From Francisella uliginis (GTDB lineage: Bacteria > Pseudomonadota > Gammaproteobacteria > Francisellales > Francisellaceae), in the NCBI RefSeq assembly GCF_001895265.1, contig NZ_CP016796.1, positions 1,488,001 through 1,552,000 on the forward strand: a stretch of 64,000 nt of DNA, written 5' to 3'. Of this stretch, positions 28,703-37,678 are shown one piece after another. The stretch's first letter is position 1; every line of letters starts with the position of its first letter. A model generated the notes under the pieces. That model was not told where the DNA came from. It was given only the letters and a program-made list of their open reading frames with translations, and searched no databases. Both the position numbers and the translations under genes were made by a program.

Positions 28703-31700
28703 ATGAAAGAATCTACAAAAGAAAATAAACTACCAACTCTTGATCAAGTATGTACTCTAAATGTTTTAATAGACACTTTTTCTGAAGAGCTAAGAAAAAT
28801 GAAGTTTGAGGGTGACATTCACTCTGATTATGCTTCAAGAATATCAACCTCTATGGACAACAGTGTGTATTTTATTGTTCCTGAGCTAGTAGTTTTCCCA
28901 AAAAACAAATGGGATGTTAATAGAGTTTTTGCTTTAGCAAGTAAAAAAGAGTATCAAGAAATAAAATTCTCACCTCGTGGCGGAGGAACAGGTACATCAG
29001 GACACTCGTTATGTGCTGGAGTTATAATAGACTCAAGCCGTTATATGAATGAAATCTTAGAAATAAATATTGAAAAAGAATTTGTCAGAGTAGAGCCTGG
29101 TGTTGTCCTAGATCAATTAAATGATGCACTGGTAGATACGGAGTACTTTTTTGCACCTAATTTATCACCTAGTAATAGAGCAACATTAGGCGGCATGGTA
29201 AATACCGATGCTTGTGGTAAGGGTTCAAGAATATATGGTCGCACTAGCCAACATGTTTTAGAGTTAGGATGTACATTAGTAAATGGACAAAAGCTTACGA
29301 CAAAAAAAATAAAGCTAAATGAGCTAGAAGAAGATAACCTAAATGAAGTTGAAAAAAATATCTATACAACGGTTGTTGAACAAATCATAGATAAATATAG
29401 CCTAATTGAAGAAAAATCACCTAAGTTAAGTAGATTTTTAACAGGTTATAATTTAGCGAAAACTTATGATAAAGATGATAATGCTATTAATCTTAGCTAT
29501 TTAGTTTCTGGCTCAGAAGGAACTCTTGCCTTTGTTACAGAAATGACTCTCAAACTTACCAAAAAACCAAAATATAAAGCCCTATTTAGTATCTCATATG
29601 ATAGTTTTAATAAAGCTCTAAAAGCTGCTAGAGATTTACTATCTTCAAATCCATCTGCCATAGAGACTATTGATAACAATATCATTGAAATAGCCAAAGA
29701 TGATGAGATTTATCATAAAATAAAACACATGCTTGAGAAAAGTACTTCTATAAATATTGCTGCGGTAAACCTTGTAGAGTTTATTGCTGATTCTCAACAT
29801 GAACTAGATACTAAAACAGCAAAACTAGAAAGAACCCTACTCGAGAAACAAGCCGTCTTTCATCTAACAGAAAGCCCTACAGAAATGGATAGCCTATGGG
29901 AACTCCGCAAAAAAGGTGTTGGACTACTTGGTGCAATGAAAGGCGATCGTAAACCAATTCCATTTATAGAAGATACAGCTGTTGCCCCTGAAAAACTAGC
30001 AGATTATATAGCTGAACTAACAAAACTATTAGATTCTTATGGTGTTAAATACGGCATGTTTGGTCATGTCGATGTTGGTTGTCTTCATGTCCGCCCTGCT
30101 CTAGATATGAGTTCACCAGAAGACTATAAAAAAGTAGCAAAAATAACAGAAAAAGTTAGCGAGCTTGTTAGAAAATACGGTGGTGTCTTGTGTGCTGAGC
30201 ATGGCCATGGCCATAGAAGTGAGCATCTAAAAGATTATTTTGGTGAAGAGCTTTATGAATCTTTAGGCCACATTAAAAAAGCTTTTGATCCGCATAATCA
30301 ACTTAACCCAGGTAAGATAACTGTACCTAACGGTAGTAAAGATCAGTTAGTAAAAGTTGATGGTCCTTTTAGAGGGTATTTAGATGAACAAGTTCCAAAA
30401 GAGATGCGTCAACAATTCTCTGGTGCATATAATTGTAATGGTAACTCTCAATGTTTAAATTATAATTTAGACACGGTTATCTGCCCTTCAGCTAAGGCTA
30501 GTAGGAACTGGTTATATTCACCTAAAGGAAGATCTGCAGTTTTGCGTGAATGGCTAAACCAGTTAGCTGCAAAAGGTTATTCTACTATCGATAAAGAAGA
30601 TAGCTTTGGTTATGAAAGAGCTGAAGATACTCTTAATGACTTCTCACACCAAGTTTATGATTCTTTAGATAAATGCTTAGGTTGTAAAGCCTGCATCACA
30701 GGCTGCCCTATCAAAGTTGATATCCCTACTATGAAATCACAGTTTTTAGCAAATTATCACTCTAGATATAAAAGACCAGCCTTAGATTACTTTGTTAAGC
30801 ATAGTGAATCTATCTTGAAGATAAATTTATATATGCCAAAAATCTTCAATGATATATTTAATATACAGTTTGTTAGAGCTGGCTTAGCAAACACTATTGG
30901 GTTTGCTGATACTCCCTTAATAAGTTCCTTAAATTTAAGATCTGAGCTAAAGCAAAGAAATGCTCCTGAGTTTAGTATTCAAGAACTTGATAACTTGTCA
31001 ATTGAACAAAGGAAAAAAACTGTCTGTATAGTCCAAGATATTTTCACATCACTATATGATACCCATATAGTGCTGACTTTATATGATTTTTTAACAGCCT
31101 TAGGGTTTAGAGTTTATTTTGCTCCTTTTAAAATAAATGGTAAACCTTCTCATGTTAAAGGTTTCTTAAGATATTTTAAGAAACAAGCCTTAAAAGCAAC
31201 TAAGCTTTATAATGAAATATCTAGAACTAAAGTTGAGATGATCGGTATTGATCCAGCTATGACTTTAGTCTATCGCGATGAATATCGTAAGGTTTGTGGC
31301 GATCAAGTAAGATTTAAAGTAAAAATGCTTCAAGAGTGGCTAGTTACAAAACTAGAAGACTTGCCACAAATGAACAATATGATAGATAATCAGTTTAATC
31401 TATTTAATCACTGTACAGAAAAATCCCTATCTACGGCTACTACAACTGATTGGCAAAAAATCTTCACTCACTTCGGTATAAATACAAAAATTGCCAATGT
31501 TGGTTGCTGTGGTATGTCAGGTAGCTTTGGTCATGAATCTAAACATGTGGATGACTCAAAACAGATCTATAATTTAAGCTGGAAAGATAAAATAAAACAG
31601 TCTGGAATTAGAAATTCTATAGCAACAGGATTCTCTTGTAGATGCCAGGTTAAGCGTATCGAAGGACACACAATTAAGCATCCTATAGAAATTTTAGAAT

Positions 31701-31747
31701 TAAATCGAAAAAAACAGCAAAAAGTGTTGACACAGAAAATAGGATAA
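28703..31747 (+). CDS. ydiJ: FAD/4Fe-4S D-2-hydroxyacid dehydrogenase (YdiJ-type)
   Basis: I place the start at the ATG at 28703 (1014 aa), near the E. coli YdiJ length of about 1018. A TTG at 28673 in the same frame would add ten hydrophobic residues with no ribosome site. The N-terminal half is a PCMH FAD domain with SPRGGGTGTSGHSL near residue 90, NLSPSNRATLGGMVNTDACG near 155 and the C-terminal FAD-linked oxidase part with CAEHGHGHRSEHL. A ferredoxin-like site CLGCKACITGCPIKVD lies near residue 656, and the CCG-like motif NVGCCGMSGSFGHE near 933. Family members oxidise D-lactate or D-2-hydroxyglutarate. The substrate here is inferred from E. coli YdiJ work on D-2-hydroxyglutarate. Confidence 0.85.
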   Translation: MKESTKENKLPTLDQVCTLNVLIDTFSEELRKMKFEGDIHSDYASRISTSMDNSVYFIVPELVVFPKNKWDVNRVFALASKKEYQEIKFSPRGGGTGTSGHSLCAGVIIDSSRYMNEILEINIEKEFVRVEPGVVLDQLNDALVDTEYFFAPNLSPSNRATLGGMVNTDACGKGSRIYGRTSQHVLELGCTLVNGQKLTTKKIKLNELEEDNLNEVEKNIYTTVVEQIIDKYSLIEEKSPKLSRFLTGYNLAKTYDKDDNAINLSYLVSGSEGTLAFVTEMTLKLTKKPKYKALFSISYDSFNKALKAARDLLSSNPSAIETIDNNIIEIAKDDEIYHKIKHMLEKSTSINIAAVNLVEFIADSQHELDTKTAKLERTLLEKQAVFHLTESPTEMDSLWELRKKGVGLLGAMKGDRKPIPFIEDTAVAPEKLADYIAELTKLLDSYGVKYGMFGHVDVGCLHVRPALDMSSPEDYKKVAKITEKVSELVRKYGGVLCAEHGHGHRSEHLKDYFGEELYESLGHIKKAFDPHNQLNPGKITVPNGSKDQLVKVDGPFRGYLDEQVPKEMRQQFSGAYNCNGNSQCLNYNLDTVICPSAKASRNWLYSPKGRSAVLREWLNQLAAKGYSTIDKEDSFGYERAEDTLNDFSHQVYDSLDKCLGCKACITGCPIKVDIPTMKSQFLANYHSRYKRPALDYFVKHSESILKINLYMPKIFNDIFNIQFVRAGLANTIGFADTPLISSLNLRSELKQRNAPEFSIQELDNLSIEQRKKTVCIVQDIFTSLYDTHIVLTLYDFLTALGFRVYFAPFKINGKPSHVKGFLRYFKKQALKATKLYNEISRTKVEMIGIDPAMTLVYRDEYRKVCGDQVRFKVKMLQEWLVTKLEDLPQMNNMIDNQFNLFNHCTEKSLSTATTTDWQKIFTHFGINTKIANVGCCGMSGSFGHESKHVDDSKQIYNLSWKDKIKQSGIRNSIATGFSCRCQVKRIEGHTIKHPIEILELNRKKQQKVLTQKIG

Positions 31748-31754
31748 GTATAAT
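31727..31754 (+). promoter_or_regulatory. Sigma70 promoter for tRNA-Lys
   Basis: A perfect TTGACA (31727-31732) and a perfect TATAAT (31749-31754) are separated by 16 bp. The -10 ends 14 bp before the mature tRNA 5' end, leaving a short leader. The -35 lies within the last codons of the ydiJ-type gene, and the -10 begins just after its stop codon. Confidence 0.85.
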
Positions 31755-31768
31755 AATCAACATTCCTC

Positions 31769-31844
31769 GGGTTGTTAGCTCAGTCGGTAGAGCAGTTGGC
31801 TTTTAACCAATTGGTCACAGGTTCGAATCCTGTACAACCCACCA
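31769..31844 (+). tRNA. tRNA-Lys (anticodon TTT)
   Basis: The 76-nt gene folds into a full cloverleaf. The acceptor stem GGGTTGT pairs with ACAACCC, the discriminator is A, and CCA is encoded. The D arm has GCTCAGTCGGTAGAGC. The anticodon loop CTTTTAA, with anticodon TTT, is closed by GTTGG/CCAAT. The T arm has CAGGTTCGAATCCTG. It reads both AAA and AAG, the dominant Lys codons of this AT-rich genome. Confidence 0.97.
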
Positions 31845-31944
31845 CTTATTTTTCTAATTTTACTACCGAATACAAAAAACGAAATTTCTTTTTTTATATC
31901 ATTTTTGATGAAGCAGTAAATCTAATTTATTATAGATAAATTCA

Positions 31945-32397
31945 CTAGAAGTTTCGACTAGCTAAAAAGGCTATTTTTTTATGAACGCTATTTGTAGGGT
32001 GTAAGTTATCAAAGAAAATATATTTATCGATATTCTTATGGCAATTAGCCGTTTTATCATAATCAAGTAAATAATCTAATTTATCAGTTTTTAGCTGAAT
32101 ATCTAAACATGGTTTATCACTTATATATTTTTTGGTTTCTATTAATTTATTTAATAAACTATAAAAATCTATAATCTTAATATCTATACATTGTTGTTTA
32201 TATTTAGAAACAACTTTTTCAATATTAGTATTTGTTTCAACAACTTTGTTATATATTTCAGTGCGCTTACTATTAGAAGCATTAAAATATCTAGGAGCTT
32301 TACTAAAATCTGGAAGATTAAGAACTAAAATATGTTTAGCATTTTTTTTACTTATAAGAATTTGTATAGCTTTATCTATATTTTTTTCATTTTGAAC
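31945..32397 (-). pseudogene. 5'-truncated GDSL/SGNH lipase remnant
   Basis: On the minus strand an open stretch with no start codon reads about 150 residues. It includes the internal strand NAKHILVLNLPDFSKAPRY and, near the end, IFFDNLHPTNSVHKKIAF. The last piece is the block V motif (D-x-x-H-P) of GDSL lipases/acylhydrolases, holding the catalytic Asp and His. The N-terminal half with the catalytic GDS serine is absent, and an in-frame TAA (32398-32400) stops the frame at the 5' side. The gene is therefore dead. Related Francisella enzymes are exported lipases or esterases, which is family knowledge. Confidence 0.7.
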
Positions 32398-32504
32398 TTA
32401 TTAAAAAACTAAATATCTAAATTATAAACAAAATTTGAAATGGTTTTTAAGACTTTAAAATATTAAGGAAAATTAAGTTTAGAAAAATTTAGTGATTTAT
32501 ATGA

Positions 32505-32885
32505 TTAATCAGCTATAGCAATAGCTTCTATTTCAACACGCACATCTTTTGGCAGTCTAGCAACTTCAACACATGAACGAGCTGGGAAGTTACCATCAAA
32601 GAAAGAACCATAGATCTCATCAATAGTTTTAAACTCTGCCATATCTTTGATAAAGATAGTTGCTTTAATAACCTTATCTAGACTTGATCCTGCTGCTTCT
32701 AATACAGCCTTTAAGTTTTGCATAACCTGAGTTGTTTGTTCTTTTATGCACTCACCTGACATAGTACCATCTGGTCTTAGGCCAATCTGACCAGAAGTAT
32801 AAACGAAACCACCTACTTTTATAGCTTGTTCATATGAACCTATTGCCTGAGGAGCATTTGTAGTATTAACTTTTGTCTTTTCCAT
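32505..32885 (-). CDS. ridA: RidA family reactive-intermediate deaminase
   Basis: RidA hydrolyses reactive enamine/imine products of PLP enzymes such as threonine dehydratase. The 126-aa protein has the complete YjgF/YER057c/UK114 fold. GSYEQAIKVGGFVYTSGQIG lies near residues 16-35, NLKAVLEAAGSSLDKVIKATIFI near 75, and the substrate-binding Arg in FPARSCVEVARLPKDVRVEIEAIA. It starts 1 bp after the sulP stop, with GAGG just upstream inside sulP, so it is cotranscribed with sulP. Confidence 0.92.
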   Translation of the reverse strand: MEKTKVNTTNAPQAIGSYEQAIKVGGFVYTSGQIGLRPDGTMSGECIKEQTTQVMQNLKAVLEAAGSSLDKVIKATIFIKDMAEFKTIDEIYGSFFDGNFPARSCVEVARLPKDVRVEIEAIAIAD

Positions 32886-32886
32886 T

Positions 32887-34428
32887 CTATGTATTCCTCG
32901 CTACTTTATATGTTGGATCTACCTCTTCAAAAACACAGTATGGTCCTGCATTTTTCAATATATCACGACAATCTTCACTTAAGTGTCGTAAGGTAACTTT
33001 TTTGCCTAAGTCTAGATACTTCTTAGTTATAGTATCTATTGCCTCTGTACCTGAGACATCCATAACTCTAGAATTAGCAAAATCTAAGACAATATTATCA
33101 GGATCATGCTGTATATCAAATAGGCTCATAAAAGATGTTGTTGAACCAAAAAATAGTGGACCAAAAAACTCATATACTTTTGTACCATCTTCTTCACGGT
33201 GTGTTCTACTTCTTACTTGAGAATTTTTCCACGCAAATACTAACGCTGATACGATCACACCAGAAATCACAGCTACAGCTAAGTCAGCATAAACAGTAAT
33301 AACAGTTACGATAATTAAAACAAATTTGTCTGAGTTAGGCATAAAACGAAGTCTATTAGTACTTTCCCAAGCAAAAGTATTAACACAAACCATAAACATA
33401 ATACCCACTAATACAGCCAATGGTATCAATGATATCCAATGCGATAACACAACTACAAAACTAATCAGCAAAACTGCAGCAGTTAATGATGATAAACGCC
33501 CTCTACCACCATTTGTAAAGTTAATTATAGATTGACCAATCATTACACAACCAGCCATACCGCCAAAGAATCCACAAGTAATATTACCAACACCTTGAGC
33601 TACACACTCTTGGTTTCCACTACCTCTTTTACCATCCATTTCATCTAAAACTGATAATGTAAGTAATGATTCTATAAGACCTACTAATGCAACCAACACA
33701 GAATAAGGCAATACAATCCAGAAAGATGCCCATGTTAAATGAAAATCAGGAATAGCAAAGGTTGGGAAGCTTCCAGAAATATCTTGATATTGGCCAATAT
33801 TCTCAACTGGTAATTTAAATGCTATCGCAGCTATTGTTACAAATATAATAGCCACAAGCCCTGATGGAACTTTATCTGTAACTTTAGGTACAAAATATAC
33901 AATTGCCATCGTAATAACAACTAAAATATACATCCATATATTTGCATCATGGAAAAATCTAAGCTGTGCCATTGCAATCACAATCGCTAGTCCATTTACA
34001 AAACCATACATTGCTGGCTGAGGAACTAACCGAATAAACTTACCAAGTTTAAATAAACCAATTAAAATCTGCCATACTCCAGCCATAATCGTACATAATA
34101 ATATATATTGCAAAATATACATACTTGTTTGTTCTTTGGTCATACTATGCAAAATATCCGCTGGAATAATTTCATGTATATGTATTCCTAGAGCAATTAG
34201 AACAACTGCAACTGAACCAGTAGCTCCAGAGATCATACCAGGTTTACCACCCACTAAAGCCGTAATCAAACCAAGTATAAACGCTGTATATAAACCAACA
34301 GTTGGTGAAACACCAGCTAACAAAGAAAAACCTATCGCCTCAGGTACTAGAGCAACTGCTACTACGATACCAGATAGCACATCACTTTTTATATTCCTAC
34401 CGATAAAGGTATTTTTATAATCTAACAA
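32887..34428 (-). CDS. SulP/SLC26 family anion transporter with STAS domain
   Basis: The 513-aa inner-membrane protein has the SulP membrane domain, with LSGIVVAVALVPEAIGFSLLAGVSPTVGLYTAF at residues 18-50. GMISGATGSVAVV and the SLLTLSVLDEMDGKRGSGNQECVAQGVGN stretch follow near residue 265. A C-terminal STAS domain covers about 430-505, with NIVLDFANSRVMDVSGTEAID. SulP proteins carry sulfate, bicarbonate or C4-dicarboxylates. The GNQE motif is common in bicarbonate/dicarboxylate types, but the substrate is open. It is the first gene of the sulP-ridA pair. Confidence 0.88.
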   Translation of the reverse strand: MLDYKNTFIGRNIKSDVLSGIVVAVALVPEAIGFSLLAGVSPTVGLYTAFILGLITALVGGKPGMISGATGSVAVVLIALGIHIHEIIPADILHSMTKEQTSMYILQYILLCTIMAGVWQILIGLFKLGKFIRLVPQPAMYGFVNGLAIVIAMAQLRFFHDANIWMYILVVITMAIVYFVPKVTDKVPSGLVAIIFVTIAAIAFKLPVENIGQYQDISGSFPTFAIPDFHLTWASFWIVLPYSVLVALVGLIESLLTLSVLDEMDGKRGSGNQECVAQGVGNITCGFFGGMAGCVMIGQSIINFTNGGRGRLSSLTAAVLLISFVVVLSHWISLIPLAVLVGIMFMVCVNTFAWESTNRLRFMPNSDKFVLIIVTVITVYADLAVAVISGVIVSALVFAWKNSQVRSRTHREEDGTKVYEFFGPLFFGSTTSFMSLFDIQHDPDNIVLDFANSRVMDVSGTEAIDTITKKYLDLGKKVTLRHLSEDCRDILKNAGPYCVFEEVDPTYKVARNT

Positions 34429-34528
34429 TTTACTTCCTATATTTTTATTATTTAGTTAAAGTTTAGGGCTATAAAGATACCATAAAAGTAGTTGTTATTT
34501 AAGTAGAACAAAATTTTACTTAAATGAA

Positions 34529-35647
34529 TTAAATTGTATTTTTATATTTTTTTAGACAAATAATTGCTACGACAACCATAAATATTAAAAGAGGATATAT
34601 ACTATTTAAAATATCAAGAAAGCCCGCCCCTTTTAATAAAATCCCTCGAACTATATTTAAATAATGAGTAAGCGGTAAGATATTACCTATGACTTGAGCC
34701 CACTCAGGCATCCCTTCAAAAGGAAACATAAACCCTGATAATAATATCGATGGTAAGAAAAAGAAAAATGTCATCTGCATTGCTTGTAACTGTGTATCAG
34801 CAACTGTTGAGAAGGTTATCCCAACCAAAAGATTCGCTATAATAAAAGGAAACGTAGCTATAAGTAATAACAAAATACTACCGACAATAGTTATGCTAAA
34901 TATTACTTTAGCAAAAAATATAATTAGTAGCAGTTGGATATAACCCACAACTATATATGGAGTTATTTTACCAAATATAATTTCTAGAGAAGTTACAGGT
35001 GTTGCAAGTAAAGACTCCATCGTACCATACTCTTTCTCTCTAGTAATAGTCAAAGATGTGACCATAACCATAGTCATTGTTAAGATGACTCCTGCTAAGG
35101 CTGGAACAATATTATTTTGCGTCTTATTCTCTGGGTTATATTTATTGTGAATTACAAAATTAAATGGCTGCTTTTGCTGAACTTGAGATTTATTTGAAAA
35201 ATATTGACTATATATGGATTTAACTTTATTTATTGCATCGAGCGCCGCCCCTGTACCAGAGTTTGCTCCATCAGCTATTATTAGAATATCTGGTGATTGT
35301 CCTCGATAAACCTCTTTTGTAAAGTTTGGAGGAATATCAATTATAAATTGAACCTTCCCTTTTTGCATTAGAGTCATGGCTTGACTCCGTGAAAGGTTTT
35401 GATACTTAATATCAAAGTATTTTGTATTGTTGATCTTCTCTATAAGATAGTTTGTTTGTAGTGTTCTATCATTATTAACAAGAGCTGTATTTAAATGCTT
35501 AGGATTCATATTAATAGCAAAGCCAAAAAGTATTACTTGAATCAAAGGGATACCTATGACAAGTCCAATAGTCACCTTATCTCTAAGCATATGAATAACT
35601 TCTTTCAAGAAAATTGCATAATACCTATTAATATCAAAATGTTTCAT
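34529..35647 (-). CDS. ABC-2 type exporter permease
   Basis: The 372-aa permease is of the YhhJ/YbhR kind. One N-terminal helix (about residues 25-47) is followed by a periplasmic domain of about 130 residues. Five C-terminal helices then include the ABC-2 signature TREKEYGTMESLLATPVTSLEIIFGKITPY near 200 and SGFMFPFEGMPEWAQVIGNILPLTHYL near 310. It is the last gene of a HlyD-ATPase-permease unit. Its start overlaps the ATPase stop by 4 bp. Such units export drugs or hydrophobic compounds through an outer-membrane TolC partner, which is not encoded here. Confidence 0.88.
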   Translation of the reverse strand: MKHFDINRYYAIFLKEVIHMLRDKVTIGLVIGIPLIQVILFGFAINMNPKHLNTALVNNDRTLQTNYLIEKINNTKYFDIKYQNLSRSQAMTLMQKGKVQFIIDIPPNFTKEVYRGQSPDILIIADGANSGTGAALDAINKVKSIYSQYFSNKSQVQQKQPFNFVIHNKYNPENKTQNNIVPALAGVILTMTMVMVTSLTITREKEYGTMESLLATPVTSLEIIFGKITPYIVVGYIQLLLIIFFAKVIFSITIVGSILLLLIATFPFIIANLLVGITFSTVADTQLQAMQMTFFFFLPSILLSGFMFPFEGMPEWAQVIGNILPLTHYLNIVRGILLKGAGFLDILNSIYPLLIFMVVVAIICLKKYKNTI

Positions 35648-36576
35648 GCAAAGTTATCCTGTTGGCTTTTCATTAAAAATATAAAAGCATCTTCTAAAGA
35701 TGTATCTATCTTATGCCATTCAAACTCACTATATTCTTTTTGTATATCTTTTACATCTACATTATTTTTAACACTTAAATGCACACTACTTCCAAACATA
35801 GAAACTTGTTCAATTTTTTCATTATCCTGCAATTCTAAAACAACTCTATAGACATTTTTACCCGAAATGTTATATGTTTTAATACCACAGCTATCTATTA
35901 TATCTTTTTGTGTACCACTAGATAGTAATTTACCATAAGCAATATAGGATAGTTTATTACACCTTTCTGCCTCATCCATATAGTGAGTGGAAACCAATGT
36001 AGTTATGCCTTTACTAGATAAAGTTGAGATATAATCCCAAAACTCTCTTCTTGCCTTAGGGTCTACTCCAGCAGTTGGCTCATCTAGCAATAAAAGTTTA
36101 GGATCATGAATTGTTGCCACCCCAAGAGCTAGTCTTTGCCTCCAACCACCTGAAAGCTCATAAGCCTTTTGATTTGCTCTTGCTTTACCCATTTGAAGAT
36201 TCTCTATAGTTTTATCTACAGCTTCTTTTATATTTTTTAAACTATGCAATCTAGCAAAAATTTTAAGATTTTCTTTGACTGTTAGATCTGGATATAACGT
36301 AAACTTCTGTGTCATATAACCAACTTGCTGCTTGATAACACTAGCATGTGTACCAATATCATAACCAAGACAAGTTCCCTCTCCTTTTGTTATTGGCAGC
36401 AAACCACAAACCATTCTTATCGATGTAGTTTTACCTGAGCCATTAGGCCCTAAAAAACCATAAATGTCACCCTCTCTTACTTGTAAAGATATATTATCTA
36501 CAACAGTCTTTTCACCATAAACTTTAGTTAGTTTTTTTACATCAATAATAAAGTTATCTTCTAAGCTTTGGTTCAT
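35644..36576 (-). CDS. ABC exporter ATP-binding protein
   Basis: This is a 310-aa ATPase of the drug-exporter (CcmA-like) group. It has Walker A GPNGSGKTTSIRMVCG near residue 43, Q-loop YMTQKFTLYPDLTV, signature ELSGGWRQRLALGVA, Walker B LLLLDEPTAGVDPKARREFW and switch His in TLVSTHYMDEAERC. A C-terminal extension of about 80 residues is typical of the YbhF/YhiH ATPases. Here a single nucleotide-binding domain is present, where E. coli YbhF has two. It overlaps both neighbours by 4 bp, showing tight coupling. Confidence 0.9.
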   Translation of the reverse strand: MNQSLEDNFIIDVKKLTKVYGEKTVVDNISLQVREGDIYGFLGPNGSGKTTSIRMVCGLLPITKGEGTCLGYDIGTHASVIKQQVGYMTQKFTLYPDLTVKENLKIFARLHSLKNIKEAVDKTIENLQMGKARANQKAYELSGGWRQRLALGVATIHDPKLLLLDEPTAGVDPKARREFWDYISTLSSKGITTLVSTHYMDEAERCNKLSYIAYGKLLSSGTQKDIIDSCGIKTYNISGKNVYRVVLELQDNEKIEQVSMFGSSVHLSVKNNVDVKDIQKEYSEFEWHKIDTSLEDAFIFLMKSQQDNFA

Positions 36577-37544
36577 TGTAACTCTACCTTCACAGGTTCA
36601 CCTATATGGATTAATGAGCTTTTGGGTGAATATTGAACTCTAGCTTTAACTTCAAAAGATATTTCCGAATCCGAGTTTATACCATATAGTAATGGAGGTG
36701 TATATTCCGCTTTATTTGATATATAACTTATCTCTGCTTGAATATTTTTACCATCAGTATTTTCAATACTAACTTTTTGGTTTATATGCACTTTTGCTAA
36801 ATCTTGCTTTGATACATAAAAAACCACATATACATCTTGAGGATTGATAACTGTTATAACAGGGTTATATGCTCTAACCTCTTCACCAACTCTATAGAGA
36901 ATTTGATAAACATAGCCATTTTGGGAAGCTTTTACATCTGCAGAATCTATCTTTTGTTGTAAGTAATTTGAATTACTATTAACAAACATTGACATATAAT
37001 TAGCTGCTGCAACTAAATCTTCTCGTGCTGGCATTTTATTCATAACTTGCGTTATTTCAAGATTTCTTACTTGGTTTATTGCTTCAACAAGTTTTCCTTT
37101 AGCTTGTTCAAATTGTTTCTTAGAGGTACTATCATCCTTTAACAAAGCTTTTTGACGAACATATTCTTCTTTTGCAACCTCTAAATTTGCCTTTGCTGTT
37201 TTTATATCAAATTTAGTCTTATCCAAATAAGGTTGTCTTTTACCTTTTGATAAATTATCTGATATCGCCTCAGATGCTTGATGTAAAAATTTATTTGATT
37301 TTAAAAGAGTTTGATTTTTTGATGAGTCTAATACAAATAATTGCTGACCTTTTTTAATATTTTGACCTTCTTTAACTTTTAATTCTAAAAGTTTACCACT
37401 CTCATCTGATGATATATATCTAATATCTGTACTTACATATCCAGGTATTATTTTATTTTCAGATCTCAAAAAATAATACACTATTCCTAAAGCACATATT
37501 ATTAATAGTAAAGCTATTATTATAACTTTTCTTTTATCAGACAT
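36573..37544 (-). CDS. HlyD-family membrane fusion protein
   Basis: The 323-aa periplasmic adaptor has one N-terminal membrane anchor (VIIIALLLIICALGIVYYFL, about residues 7-26). A biotinyl-lipoyl half motif follows (GKLLELKVKEGQNIKKGQQLFVLD), then a coiled-coil hairpin of about 110 residues rich in Lys/Gln/Glu. The second lipoyl half (VKASQNGYVYQILYRVGEEV) and a beta-barrel come last. It links the inner-membrane ABC exporter to an outer-membrane channel. It is the first gene of the unit. The 134-bp gap to glpQ should contain divergent promoters. Confidence 0.88.
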   Translation of the reverse strand: MSDKRKVIIIALLLIICALGIVYYFLRSENKIIPGYVSTDIRYISSDESGKLLELKVKEGQNIKKGQQLFVLDSSKNQTLLKSNKFLHQASEAISDNLSKGKRQPYLDKTKFDIKTAKANLEVAKEEYVRQKALLKDDSTSKKQFEQAKGKLVEAINQVRNLEITQVMNKMPAREDLVAAANYMSMFVNSNSNYLQQKIDSADVKASQNGYVYQILYRVGEEVRAYNPVITVINPQDVYVVFYVSKQDLAKVHINQKVSIENTDGKNIQAEISYISNKAEYTPPLLYGINSDSEISFEVKARVQYSPKSSLIHIGEPVKVELQ

Positions 37545-37678
37545 TTTAATTTTTATTAAGAGAATATTATTGAATTATAAATTAATTGAATTTCAAAATG
37601 AAATTTAAATCATAGCTATTGCTATTTCTAGCAAATTAAGTAATTATTTGGAAATTAAAAAATGAGGATCTTAAATTA

